Below are positions 14,601 through 25,280 of a DNA stretch of 64,000 nt, one piece after another. Position numbers and translations under genes: made by a program. Source of the stretch: Berberis thunbergii (taxonomy: Eukaryota; Streptophyta; Magnoliopsida; Ranunculales; Berberidaceae); the NCBI GenBank assembly GCA_003290165.1, contig QNQO01000455.1:372001-436000 (forward strand). Direction: 5' to 3'. Under the pieces are notes generated by a model. The model was not told the origin of the DNA and ran no database searches. It worked only from the letters and a program-made list of their open reading frames with translations. The first letter of the stretch is position 1. Each line of letters begins with the position of its first letter.

Positions 14601-17518
14601 TCAAGGAATAACAACCATTTCAAGGCAAAGATAGAAGGATACCTGTAACCCTTTATCCAAAGCTTCTGCCTCAGCCTTTGTTTGCTCAATTCCAAAAGCT
14701 TTTTGATGATCACCTTCAGATTCATCCTCCACATCGACATCAGCATTCTACAGAGAAAATAACAAAATCACATAGAATAACTAATATCATAGAGAGCATA
14801 ATGTAAGGGGGAAGAAACCAACCAAAAAATGTATGGAATGTGCAAATTAAATAGACATATTCTCACCTCGGGATCTAAATCCTGGGTAGCTGCTTTTTCG
14901 GATGTTGAAACCACATCTCTTTCAATGTTTCCTTGCACTGTAGCCTTCATCTCTTCCGCACCTTCTAATGCTGCTTGTTTTACTGAAGCAATCAACTCGG
15001 GCAAGAAACTCAAATTCTCAACTAAAACAGCATGAGCCTCAAGTGTCGCAGGGCCATCAGTTTCAATTAGTTTTGTAGTATCACCATCCTCTTCAGCCGG
15101 CTTCAACTCATTTGCTTCAGGAACAGACTCCTTGGTTTCCTCAACTACCACCTCGCTTTTATCAGTAGTGGATTCATCTGGAATATGAGAACCTTCAACT
15201 GTTTGCACCAACTTCACTTTGGTGCCCTCTTCAAGCATAGTCTTCTCTTCTAATCTCATTTCCCCAACAGCATCAGTAGCATCTGTGGACCCTGGATTGT
15301 AGCCAGGGGTAGTCGAAGTAAGCACTTTATCATCAATTGCAGATACCATGGGGGCAGTTTCCACAAAAGTTGTCATGCCACCTGGAGGTAGAGAGGGATC
15401 TGGTGTAAACAGGTTTGGATTCTCATGGACTGGCATGTTTGAGTTGACCATTGGAGGAACACAGCCATGAGGGTATTCTGGAAGAGATAGCCCATTCACA
15501 CCATTCACAGAATATATTTTATGCGACTGCCCAGCCCAAGCATTTGGGTTATCCAACCCAACATGAAAACTAGGACTGCCCTCCCGGAAACTCTGAGGGA
15601 TCCCTGAATTTACATTACCATTTGCTTGAGGAAGCATATTTAGTGCTTCATAAGATGGAGAATGTTGCATAGGATTCTGCATTTTTATCCATAATGCGTG
15701 GGAAGGTGCAGGTTCTTGTGGCAGTTGATAAGTATTATCAGTTCCATAAGCAGCTGGAAATTTTCCATAACCGATACCACGTTCGTCTACTGGAGGCATT
15801 GGACCGTGGGGTCCAGCAACAGCAGCATGTTCACCCAATTCAGGTCCAACAGGAATGCACCGAGGATCAACATGATTGATACAATTACCCTGTGCAATAG
15901 GACCATTCACACCGATATTACCCTGTGCAATTGGACCATTCACACCAATATTACCATGTGGAATACGACCATTCACACCGATATTACCCTGTGCAACACC
16001 ATTCACACCAATATTACCTTGTGCAATTGAACCATTCACGCCGATATTACCCTGTGCAACACCATTCACGCCGATATTACCCTGTGCAATACCATTGATA
16101 CCGATATTACCCTGTGCAATACCATTGATACCGATATTACCTTGTGCAATAGAACCTTTCACACCGATATTACCTTGTGCAATAGAACCATTCACACCAA
16201 TATTACCCTGCGCAATAGGACCATTCACACCAACACCATCAACCACATGCTGCTCATTTATCCATGTTGTTCCAGGCATCGGCATCGACATTCTTGGTTC
16301 CTCAACCTGATGGTTCATGTGGGGATGGTGCATTGCCCATCCTCTCTCATGAGCTTCATTATAGAAATTTCGTGGGTCACTTTGCTCTTTGGCATAAACC
16401 CCATGCTCCAAATTTGCATCCGGATTAAAAACATACGCCTCCCGTCCAGAGTTGCAAGCAGAGCAAGGACCACTAAATTGATGGAATTCATTTCCTCCGT
16501 CCATATGGGGTTGTGCTGGGGTTCCAGCTAACCATCGAGGGTCAGAATAGCGAGTAGGATCCACCAAAGAGGGATTCCTATGGAAACCTATCCTGCAATG
16601 CTCACATATACTATTCCCTTCGAAAACATTATGCGGGTGGCCAAGATTAACAGGAAAACCAGAATTATCATTCGGAACAGGTGCAGCTGGAAGCCACACC
16701 ACATTCTCAGTAAAAGGCGACTGTGCCTCCCCATATCCAACCCTATATCTACCCGATGAAGGTGACAACGTATACTCTGTAACTGGTCGACCATCATGGT
16801 GCCCATGATGCCTAGGTGAATAATAAGCGGGACTCCAAGGTGCCTCCATCTCACTGTACCTCTGTGCATGAGGCTGTTGTTGTTGCTGTTGGTGCCCTCC
16901 TAAATGTGGAATTCTGAGTTGCCTCAAATTAAACTGACTCATGGGCATCTCAAAATTCCGCCCAAACTCAACACTCGTCGGATTATTCATAGGCTCAATC
17001 CCTGGTGAATCCGGAGATTGCTGTAACCTAAATTCCAAACCACCACAATCATTCGAACTATTCAAAGCATCAACATACCTCCTTTCACTCTCCCTCTCGT
17101 CCGACTCAAAGTGCGGTGAAGACGAAGCGAAATCATGATCAGGATGGGGAAACAGAAACATTCTCAGCCTTGTAAACCCATCCCCCGCACCTAACTTATC
17201 ATACTCCTCCATCATATTCATTACATCATCATCATTCACAACCGACACCAAAGCATCAAGATCCTCATCCGGCTGCTGGTACTTCAACACCGTCGCTCCT
17301 TCGAATAGTTCCCGCATCTTCGCCATCAATTCCTCATAATTCGTGTCCCTCGGCAGACTCACAATCCTCGTCTCCCCTCCTACGTATCTCAGCTTCCCGT
17401 CTTGCGGCCTCGGCATTATGCTCCCTCCGAAACTGCACAGAAACTTCACTTTCTGTCCCTCATCTTGAGTTTGAGTCTGTAGTAGTTGAGCTAGATGTTG
17501 ATATGGTGGAGAATCCAT
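5645..17518 (-). CDS. PB1-domain Raf-like MAPKKK (B4 group) protein kinase, 8 exons
   Basis: Predicted cytosolic serine/threonine kinase of the plant Raf-like B4 group; members known from Arabidopsis act in osmotic-stress signalling. Exons (minus strand): 17518-14867, 14747-14643, 14562-14410, 12808-12645, 12553-12406, 11885-11763, 11648-11561, 5811-5645. All junctions are GT-AG and the joined length is 3600 nt (1199 residues plus stop), in frame throughout. A PB1 domain spans about residues 23-115, with an acidic OPCA stretch ([16 protein letters not shown]). A long low-complexity linker follows, with a tandem repeat at 430-546. The kinase domain spans about 925-1190: glycine loop [12 protein letters not shown] Lys953, HFDLK Asp1055, DLG Asp1077, [14 protein letters not shown] and DLG replace HRD and DFG, as I recall is usual in this group. 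I prefer the start MDSPP because PB1 relatives begin this way; an in-frame ATG at 17632 would add 38 residues. The last exon is separated by a 5.7-kb intron. Confidence 0.93.
5846..6173 (-). repeat. 3' LTR of the LARD-like element
   Basis: Starts TGATCC and ends CTTACA on the plus strand. It shares long blocks with 7708-8003, including the CTTATTTATAATATCC segment, and is followed by the purine-rich tract of the minus-strand element. Confidence 0.7.
7708..8605 (-). repeat. 5' LTR of the LARD-like element, interrupted by a MITE
   Basis: The LTR portions are 7708-8003 and 8572-8605, totalling 330 bp against 328 bp for its partner. The initiator-Met primer-binding site abuts it at about 7694-7705 (minus strand). 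Confidence 0.68.
8004..8571. mobile_element. MITE nested in the 5' LTR (Mutator-like or unassigned)
   Basis: Terminal inverted repeats GCAGTTAAAACG and CGTTTTAACTGC bound 568 bp rich in TAACG/CGTTA strings. Comparison with the intact LTR shows it splits the LTR. Flanking ACTGACC(CTAT) and ACTGACTAACC look like a decayed 9-11-bp target duplication, which would fit Mutator-like elements. It encodes no protein. Confidence 0.65.
8695..8793. repeat. Tandem duplication, 50-bp unit x2
   Basis: Units 8695-8744 and 8745-8793 both begin CAGTGGTC and end AATAACAAC(A/G)TT or close to it, with a few mismatches and one indel. They lie in the large kinase intron. Confidence 0.7.
9435..9578. repeat. 40-bp direct repeat in the kinase intron
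   Basis: Copies at 9435-9474 and 9539-9578 differ at one base and share GAGAATCACTCA. A shorter flanking string, AAGATTTCTATAGATAT, recurs near 9521 and 9662, so an older segment of about 100 bp was probably duplicated. Confidence 0.65.
10798..11027 (-). mobile_element. Probable tRNA-derived SINE, minus strand
   Basis: On the minus strand the segment begins GGGGTCCTTGCTCAGTTGG, containing a box A-like TTGCTCAGTTGG (11020-11009). A box B-like GGTTTGAACCT follows about 42 nt later (10967-10957). The 3' end is an A-run at 10807-10798. This layout (5' tRNA-like pol III promoter, unrelated body, A-tail, about 230 bp) is typical of plant SINEs. I found no convincing target duplication. Confidence 0.55.
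12809..14409 (-). other. Third intron of the kinase gene
   Basis: A 1.6-kb intron between the exon ending in SERERL and the exon starting IADFWKEA. It has an AAG microsatellite near 12920-12950. I see no gene or transposon terminus; small open frames on both strands lack domains. Confidence 0.7.
15881..16231 (-). repeat. In-frame coding minisatellite, 11 copies of a 10/11-residue unit
   Basis: Inside kinase exon 1 (residues 430-546) the frame encodes eleven head-to-tail copies of G(V/I)(N/K)G-x-(I/V)AQGNI, each 30 or 33 bp, totalling exactly 351 bp. Copies differ by substitutions and by presence of one residue after NG (P, S, R or none). Units are always multiples of 3, so the frame is kept. 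I do not recall such a repeat in other B4 Raf kinases. The complementary strand gives spurious open frames. Confidence 0.9.
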
Positions 17519-18090
17519 TCTCCTTCTCCTCGGCCTTAGAGTTAGGGTTTCAGCTTCTCCTCGCTCCTCTTCCGCAGAATTACAACTTATTTTTTGAACT
17601 ACACCTTGTCGTCCGATTGGTTGATTACACATGAGATGATAACAAATTCAAACAATTGATCCGTGAAAATGAGTCAGAACATCAAGAAACTGTCCTTCGA
17701 CGACGAAGAACAAGGGTTTGAAATGGAGCATTTTGGAAACCCTAATTGGGGAATTGGAGAGATGAAGGAGAAATTGGAATGGAGAAGAAGTGAGAGAGGG
17801 TATCATGATGATGAATAAAACAATTGATCGTTCGTCGTCGTCATCGAGTTCTCTCTCACCTCAGAACACAACACAGTTAGAAATGCCTGCCAGGTTGGGG
17901 TACACGTGGCGGCTATTGGTTAAACCAATAAGAGAATCCAAAATTATCTTCTTCTCCTCCTCCCTGACTGCCTCTATGATTTGAAAGTTACACAGATCGT
18001 TTTGTTTTGCAGTGAGGTATTGTTCTGGTGCTTCTCATCTCCCGTTTTATAAGCCAGGACTACAGTTCGTCTTTCGGAGTGATGCCGTTG
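17519..18090 (-). promoter_or_regulatory. Kinase 5' leader and putative core promoter
   Basis: A minus-strand TATAAAA (within 18053-18045, CTTATAAAA) lies about 530 nt upstream of the preferred start codon, leaving a leader rich in GA/TC tracts. An in-frame upstream ATG at 17632 could extend the protein. The MITE at 18091 begins about 38 bp upstream of the TATA motif. Start-site evidence is only positional. Confidence 0.35.
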
Positions 18091-18583
18091 TAGGGGTGGG
18101 CACGGGACGGGATGGGACGAGATATACAAATCCTTATTTCATCTAGTTTATACGGGATTGGGATGGAATGGGATGAGATGGAAAAAATCTCATCCTGATC
18201 TCATCCCATCCCAAACGGACGGGACGATATCAGCGTGCTAATCTGGACATATCAAATAGAAGTCTGGACTGATGGAAGCCTGCTGGAAGCCTGTTAGAAG
18301 GCCTGCTGAAAGTCTGTTGGAAGGCCTACTGCAGCTGGAAGCCTGAACATATTATGCAAATGTTCATAAAATAAATAAATAAGTAAATAAAAATATTAAT
18401 AATTAATATTAAAAAATTAGTTCGGGACGGGACGGGATTGGCGGGATTGAAAATCTTCATCCCATCCCATCCCATCCCATTTTAGATTGGGACGGGATTG
18501 GGTTGAAATTATTCAATCCCATTAAGACCCGAAAAAATTGAGACAGAACGGGACGGGATCGCGGGATGGGATGACCACCCCTA
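18091..18583. mobile_element. hAT-like MITE, family 'TAGGGGTGGGCA', copy 2
   Basis: Starts TAGGGGTGGGCACGGG and ends CCACCCCTA. It is flanked by TGCCGTTG and TGCTGTTG, an 8-bp target duplication with one mismatch. Subterminal GGGACGGGATGGGA-type strings match copy 1. A GAAGCCTG(C/T)TGGAA-type short repeat occurs near 18270-18340. No coding capacity. It sits just upstream of the kinase promoter region. Confidence 0.85.
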
Positions 18584-20336
18584 TGCTGTTGTATGATAGA
18601 AAAAATGAATTTTTTTAAAATAGTTTTGCCACGTAGTTAGGCCAGCCAGCTATTTTTAATTTTTAGAGCTAGGCTCTTTTCATAATTTTACTCATTTTTA
18701 AAAAAATAAAATTACAAATATTATTTATAGAAGGGATAAAATTGTAGAAAGGTCGAACCCTGACAAAAACATAGAATCGTTGTTTTGAGAATATGTCTGA
18801 AATATATATGAATATGTGAAAGTAAAATACAAATATATTAATTAATTAAATATTTTAAATGAAGCTTAACTACACAAATATTTCTATAAATATAATATTT
18901 TTTGTATTTTTTAGGTTTTACAAGAAAAATAACAAAATCTAAAAAATTACATTTTGAATATAAAAATAATTTGCTTCATAAATTTTTTGTTTCACATGAC
19001 AATACCAAAATTTATGAAAAACACGAAATATTTTGCAATAATGTACTTTTCGGTTTTCATACTTTAAATTTTGAGATCTCAAAAAACTAAATATTTGACA
19101 AAATCATAGTACTTAATTATAAGTGAGTCTAAATAACATTAAAAAAATTAACGAGTAGGATGAGCTCATTAGATGTGAAATGCTACATCCACATGTAAGG
19201 TGAAGTGTCATGGGAATTTTAGTATTAGAGGAGTCGTTGATTTTTTATTTTTTTAAAATGATGGTTTTAAAAGGGTACATAAGCTTTCTTGTTTTGAAGG
19301 AATATGAAATATGGTTTGTTATTGGCATCTTGTAAAGTGGCGCGCCGTTGAGAACTTTCTAAAATAATACGTTTCTTAAAACGCAGGAGAACCAAGTGAA
19401 ATTTGGTGCATAATTTTATCCGAATCTTTTGTATTATTGTATGATTATTAATTCGTTGCATAGTTACCTTTTTTTTAATTCATTTCATAGTTATCGTATT
19501 GCTTTGTGATTTATTTATTATAAACTCCGTAAACATGAATATTCTAAAAGAGTTTTTAATTGGTTTAACAGTGTAAAGTTACTTTTTTTATAACAAAAAT
19601 TCTAGAGAGTCAGGCCTTTAGCGTCTAGGAAGATCTCTGTGTTTGATTGGTAAATTATGAAGATTTCTAAAATGATTAAGGGTAATGAAGTTCCTTGGTG
19701 CGCTTGACTTAGCTTTCTAAACCGACTGTTTTATGAATATGAAAATAATAAACACTAACTTGTAAACTTGATGTATTTTATCAAGATTTGATGTACTCTA
19801 TTCAAAATTTTCATTATAAAACTTTTGATAGAATGCAATAGAGAACAATAGTGTACAAAGATTTCGAAGTATTTTTAAATATTGCAAGACATAATTTTAA
19901 GTGTAATACAATATTGAATTCGAATAAAATCAGACCGACAAATATTACATTTCAAATTAACTTTACTGATTTTGAATCGATTGCGTTCAACTATTTCTAG
20001 AACCATGTAATATTCCATGATTGAACCCATGTGGAGAGTTGACAAGTTCAATTTTTCAACTTGAATGTGCTAATGTTTTGAAGATTATTCTTTGATGAAG
20101 TTGTCTACGCATCTAATTGGCATATGTGAATATGTATGGTATGCATTTTTAGCGTATCTAGGTTCCTATTCCATGCGATATGGGTCACCTTTTTCACATT
20201 ATTAAAATGATTTTCTTTATATATTCCGTAGTTTATATGCACATGGAGTTGGTAAAAATTGAGATATTATTCTTCCCGGGATTTTATTTTATGAAAAAAA
20301 ATCATTTTTTTTTGCCTGGTTCTTAAAACTCAACAC
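18584..20336. other. AT-rich intergenic sequence, nothing recognised
   Basis: Open frames such as 18902-19090 are compositionally biased and lack motifs. I see no transposon ends or structural RNA. Confidence 0.5.
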
Positions 20337-21238
20337 CAGGGGCGGACCTACTAAGAGGCGGGTCTCCCTCAACTTTCAAAATATTTTTACTGTATATTAG
20401 TCTTACAAAAAAAATTTAATTATATAATTTATAATACAATATTAGAATTGTTCATTCAATTATTCAAATATGTCTCTCTTGGTGTAATGGTTGGAAGAGG
20501 TTATTAGTTTTAGTAAACAACTCAAGTTCGATATTTTTCAAGCGCAACATTTTTTTTTTGAATGGGTTATGAACTTATAATCATGAAATCGAGTCCTTTT
20601 TCTTTCAATGTAACTTTATTAGTAATTGCAAACATTAAAAATTGTTTAGTTTAATACTAACTTATTTTCGGTATTTTTTGTGCGTATGATTTCTTTATGA
20701 TTATTCACAATTATTACTTTTGTCATTGTGACATGCCCCTACTTTTTGTTTTCAATGCAATTTTATGTAATTGTAAATAGTAAATATTGTTCACATGTGG
20801 TATAAAACCTCTAACAAAAAACTTATTTGAAATTAATATCTAAAAAAATAACTATAGAATTCAATGAAAATATATATCATTAGCAAACTCGTACAATATT
20901 TGAGCCTTATATAAATATTTATTTTTTTCTATGAAATTGTATTAGAATCATATTATGTTTGCAAATTTCAAATTTTTTTAGCTTAAGCTAGATAATTATC
21001 CTAATTATTTTGTAATTTTAGTTAGATTTTTTAATTATTACGCTCATTTGCTCCTTGCTAAAGTTATCGATATTGCGACCCTATTTTGACTTAAAATTAC
21101 ACTAGATTCAATTTGGTATATGCACTGTATTTTTAATAGTTGCATAGAAAAACAAATGGCTCCACCCTTAATAACTATTATTAACTAATAATTATTTGTT
21201 ATTTTATGCCCCTTCATTAAATTTCTGGATTTGCCCCG
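20337..21238. mobile_element. Non-autonomous hAT-like element (CAGGGGCGG type)
   Basis: Begins CAGGGGCGGACC and ends TTGCCCCG. The exact 8-bp CTCAACAC occurs on both sides (20329-20336 and 21239-21246). There is no transposase frame. Near 20470-20540 there is a weak tRNA-like pair (TTGGTGTAATGGTT and AAGTTCGAT), possibly a captured SINE head. Confidence 0.75.
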
Positions 21239-21339
21239 CTCAACACATGTACTTTTTCAAGATTGAGTTGTGATGTTGGTCAAAAGTTAGGTTTGGTGGA
21301 AAATGGTATGGTATTTTGTTTCGAAAATTCTATGGGTGG

Positions 21340-21468
21340 AGGGAAAGGGAGCAAGGGATGGGTGTAACCACCCATCCTCCTCGAGATAAGTGTTAGCACG
21401 TTCTCCAAAACAATGCACTTATCTCGAAAAGGATGACTGGTTACATCCATCTCACGCTCCTTTCCCTC
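21340..21468. repeat. Imperfect foldback (hairpin) of about 130 bp
   Basis: The left arm starting GGGAAAGGGAGC and the right arm ending GCTCCTTTCCCTC are imperfect reverse complements of about 50 nt. CGAGATAAGTG pairs with CACTTATCTCG around a short loop. No coding content. It may be a small MITE remnant. Confidence 0.6.
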
Positions 21469-21839
21469 GATCCCTAGCAAAGCTCATTTTGTTTTGATTG
21501 AAAATGCCAATATTCTGAAAATTTGGTTATCTAATAGTTTATACCCAGAATATTTGGGTATCTAATAGTTTATACCACTGTTGCCTTTATGCTGATAGAG
21601 CATCTCGGGTCTGTCTCTTAAATCTTCTTTTCAAGGGTCTCTTTAAATATGCTAAATGGATGGATGCTAAAAAATGTACTATTATTCCTTATGTTGTTAG
21701 CGTCTTTTAAATGTGTTTGCTAAATTTGTTCCTCATTAATCCTTTTTAGGATAACAACTCGAAGAACTGCACCAAAGATTTTGTCGTCAGTTTGGTGCCC
21801 CAGTTTCCTTTTTAACCTGAGTCTACTTCGTGGCATTTA

Positions 21840-22168
21840 GGGTGTGTTTGGTTGCATGGAATCCTATGTCATAGGAATTCATGAGAGAACCACTACATTT
21901 TAGGCTAAATTGATATATCATTTCACATTTACCATTTGACCACCATTTGATTTTGTGATCAATGGTGGGAATAAAAGTCTCATAAACATGGGAATCTCAC
22001 TCCTTGGCCCCCCAAGACATGTGATTCCCATGTTCATGGGACTTTCATTTCCACCATTGATCACAAAACCAAATGGTGGATGTGGAGTGATATATCAATT
22101 TAGCCTAAAATATAGTGGTCCCCTCATGAATTTCCATGACATAGGATTCCATGCAACCAAACACACCC
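21840..22168. mobile_element. Foldback MITE (Tourist/Harbinger-like), full-length inverted repeat
   Basis: The two ends GGGTGTGTTTGGTTGCATGG and its reverse complement start a near-complete palindrome across all 329 bp. The internal segments ATCAATGGTGG / CCACCATTGAT and GGGAATC / GATTCCC also pair, with the turn near 22004. The GGGTGTGTTTGG terminus and flanking TTA/GTA suggest a Harbinger-type 3-bp target duplication with one change. A transcript would form one long hairpin. Confidence 0.75.
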
Positions 22169-22437
22169 GTAGTTTGATAAAGAAAATAATGTCAAATCAC
22201 ATAAACCAGTGCTATACATGAGTTGATTGAAACCATTGAACTTTGTAAATTTTTTATATTTCCAATTTTCATATGTTACAATGTAAACAGTTGAGTACTA
22301 AGATCTTTCACAATAACATGCTAAATTTTGTCGATGGGTTGCTATGCACACAACTTATAAGTTGGTTATCAAAGCCATCCAAAGACAACTCATGTAAATT
22401 GACAAATACATTGTTATAATGGAAACCAACTACCACC
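22169..22437. other. Short spacer between two DNA transposons
   Basis: AT-rich, no open frame or motif of note. It ends with the 8-bp CTACCACC that is duplicated at 23498. Confidence 0.5.
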
Positions 22438-23497
22438 CCCGAGCCGCACACAAGAGATGGGGGGCAATTGCCTCCCCACACACACAGACACCAATTTTCT
22501 TGAAATTAATTAGGGTCTCAACGACAAAAACTTTACAACAAATTAAGAGAATAAGAAAAAACTAGAGAGTGTTTCTTGGAGAATAAGAGATAGTGGGAGT
22601 GAAGTAATGATGATTGTGTGGGGGAATAGGAAATGGATAGGTGTTGGGCTCGGGTTTGAATTGGTAAGGTCATTTAAGGCTTTAAGCTTTAAGCTTTGAG
22701 AATGCAAATGTAGGATAGTAATGCATTTGACATGTTTAGTTAGTCTTTTACAAAATTTTACATTCCTAGTGTTATAAATCTTGCTAAAATGCAATCAACA
22801 ATTCATTTGTTCATTAGTGAACAATATTATCTGCGTCTTTTATTGGATAATTTGAAAGCTTTGTTTATCTTTTGGACTTTACGCTTTTATTAAATCTTCA
22901 TTCATTTTCCTATTTGCATTTTTTATTGAAGCTCTATTCTGCTTTGACTTTTGCGATTTCTACACAAATCAAGTGGAGAATTTCAGGTATTCTACTTGTT
23001 CAGTAAAATATTATTTATCTACCTTTGCACTTGTTAAGTTGTTATGCAATATTGGTTGATTTTAAAGTGTTATTTAATGACTATATCTCTTTGATTTTGG
23101 TTATTTATCTTCTGGTCCATATTAATAAATTTTGTATTCAAAAGATCAACTCATAGTAAACAATTTAATTTATTTAGCTATTGTCTATGGATAAGTATCT
23201 TAAAATAAAATAAACGCCTCAAGTTCCTCCGATCGAAGAAGATGAGCAAGCGAAGAGGATAATTATAAACTTTTCATTTCTTATGTTTGAGATATATGAG
23301 AATGAGTTTTTTGTATATTTTGATAAAAGTTATTTATGTAAACGTTATAAAAAGTTTGTGTGTTTTACTTAATTTATGATAAGTTTTACTTTACTTGAAA
23401 TCGACAATTTTTTTATTATTTAAATATTATTGAATTAAATATGATTTGCGACTTTGCCCCCCTCCCTCTCTGATGAAAATCCTGAATACGCCATTGG
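22438..23497. mobile_element. Non-autonomous hAT-like element with 8-bp target duplication
   Basis: The 8-mer CTACCACC flanks the segment on both sides (22430-22437 and 23498-23505). The right end is AATACGCCATTGG, resembling plant hAT termini (GGCGTATTCAGG in reverse). The left end CCCGAGCCGC is only loosely similar. A GGGGGGCAA string sits just inside both ends in inverted orientation. No transposase frame was seen. Confidence 0.62.
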
Positions 23498-24812
23498 CTA
23501 CCACCCTTGCATTTATAGAAGGCCATTGGCAGTAGGGTTGCAAGTTCTTCGGCAACATTTGTTAAGCTCTTGACATGTATCTTTCTGAACAATCGTTTGA
23601 TTTTGAAAATCTTTACGGAATAATTTTTATATCAAATGTAGTTTTGAGGAGTTTTTTTATTATTATTATAGATCCTATATTATATCACCCCAACTGTACA
23701 AGAACAATAAGGAGCAACCTGGTCCTCAGAAAACAAGTCCTAAAGGTCATATTCGAGTACATTAATTGCTAGATTACAGACCAAACTAATTAATATGATA
23801 ATTCTTATTAGTACTGATGCCAAAGTTCCTGAATTGAGGGCCAAAAGATGAACCAGAATCATCAGCCCCGGCAGCTTGTTGCTCTCGCAGAAAATGGTTA
23901 ATATTGCCTGAGCTTTCCAAGAGCCAAATCTGCAGCCAGCTGCGTTATTTGCTCCACTTCAATACTTATTCAACTGTCATCTGAGTTGCTACTGACCTAG
24001 TTAGAACCTGGCCATTCCCAAACATAAAAGTTGACATTAAGATTTTTTTTTTTTTCAAGAAGATTGGTTATTTTTTAGCTTGAAGACCTCTAGCTGCAAC
24101 TGCATAACAATTGTGATCCAATCATCAGAAACTTGATTGTCAGCTTAGCTTGTACAGTCGGAGAGTTGTCGGTTTGAGGTGGTATCTCTCTGAGGCAAAA
24201 TCCGATGAGAATTGAGAACTCCATAGATTAACTAAAGTGTTGAACCTGCGCTGCAATTTGTTTATGGTCCAAGTGCAAGATTGAAACATGTATGCATTTC
24301 TATTACACCAAATAATATCACAGTGAGTAGCAAGAAGCTAGAAAAAAAACAACCAGTTTTCAGGTTGTTCAAAATCAGGCTTTAATTTTAGATAATAATC
24401 AAATAACTCCTCACAAGTTGAAAATGGACAGAACTTAATAAGACAAGGATGAACTGTCCATGGAACATTCATTGGAACAGTTCCTGTAAAATGGTCCATG
24501 AAATGTTCCAAGGAACGTACCTTGGAACGGTTCTGGACATTGAAAAAATAGATGAGCTGATGTTTCAAGGGTGTTTGCATAATATACAAACATCATCAAC
24601 CATGTATACAAACATCATCAACCATGATATGATGTTTATTTCATTTAAAAAAAATGTTTTTTTAATTTACTTCCATGAGTATCTTATTTAAGTGATACTT
24701 GACACCTTTCCGGCAACTTAGCCTTCCAAATGAAAGGCAGAAGGGAAATATTTAGTGACTATAAGTAGTTTTTTCGCTGATGTGTTTGATTAATTTATCT
24801 TCAAGTCAAATA
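23498..24812. other. Intergenic; small repeats and one weak exon-like stretch
   Basis: A perfect 20-bp tandem-like pair lies at 24585-24604 and 24607-24626. A 9-bp stem hairpin (GTTCCAAGG...CCTTGGAAC) lies at 24505-24528. On the minus strand about 23990-23800 gives a plausible peptide (VEQITQLAADLALG, then a shifted frame ending SSFGPQFRNFG), possibly a decayed exon whose family I do not recognise. Confidence 0.4.
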
Positions 24813-25267
24813 TGTTGTATTTAAACTAAAAACTTAAGACTCTAGTTGATTCAATGGAAACAAGAAGAATAGAAACATACCCGATCGATCCATAGCGATT
24901 TCCTCGTTGATTGTGATGAGTTTGGATTGTTTGGATCTTCCGATTGATTCAAGCGTTTTCCCTTAGTTCTCTGTTGAGAGGATACAGAAGACAATGCCAA
25001 AAAATTTCTCTAATACGCATACGCTCAATCGGGGACCCATCCTAATTTATAATGCCCATAAGTCACAACCTTTCAATTTACGGGCTGTGAATTTTCAATT
25101 CTGCCCCTCATTGAATTAGAAATTACATCCTTATTTACACCATGTTATTTATTAATACTTATAGTCCAATACCCCTATTAGATCACATATTTAAATGGAC
25201 TACACTTTAAGATAGCAATACACGTTATATTACATATGTATGCCCACATTATTGGATTTGTCCAACA
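24813..25267 (-). repeat. Copia 3' LTR (455 bp)
   Basis: Starts TGTTGTATTTAAAC and ends GGATTTGTCCAACA on the plus strand. It is nearly identical to 31689-32144 and is followed inward by the polypurine tract. Confidence 0.95.
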
Positions 25268-25280
25268 ATCTCCCACTTGG
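25268..25280 (-). promoter_or_regulatory. Copia polypurine tract
   Basis: On the minus strand, CCAAGTGGGAGAT lies immediately before the 3' LTR start TGTTGG. This is the usual plus-strand priming tract of plant copia elements. Confidence 0.85.

Noticed and set aside
15694..16310. Overlapping plus-strand open frames of 61-144 codons rich in Pro/Cys/Ile repeats
   Set aside because: They are the complement of the coding minisatellite in kinase exon 1; repeat structure keeps opposite frames open. No independent support.
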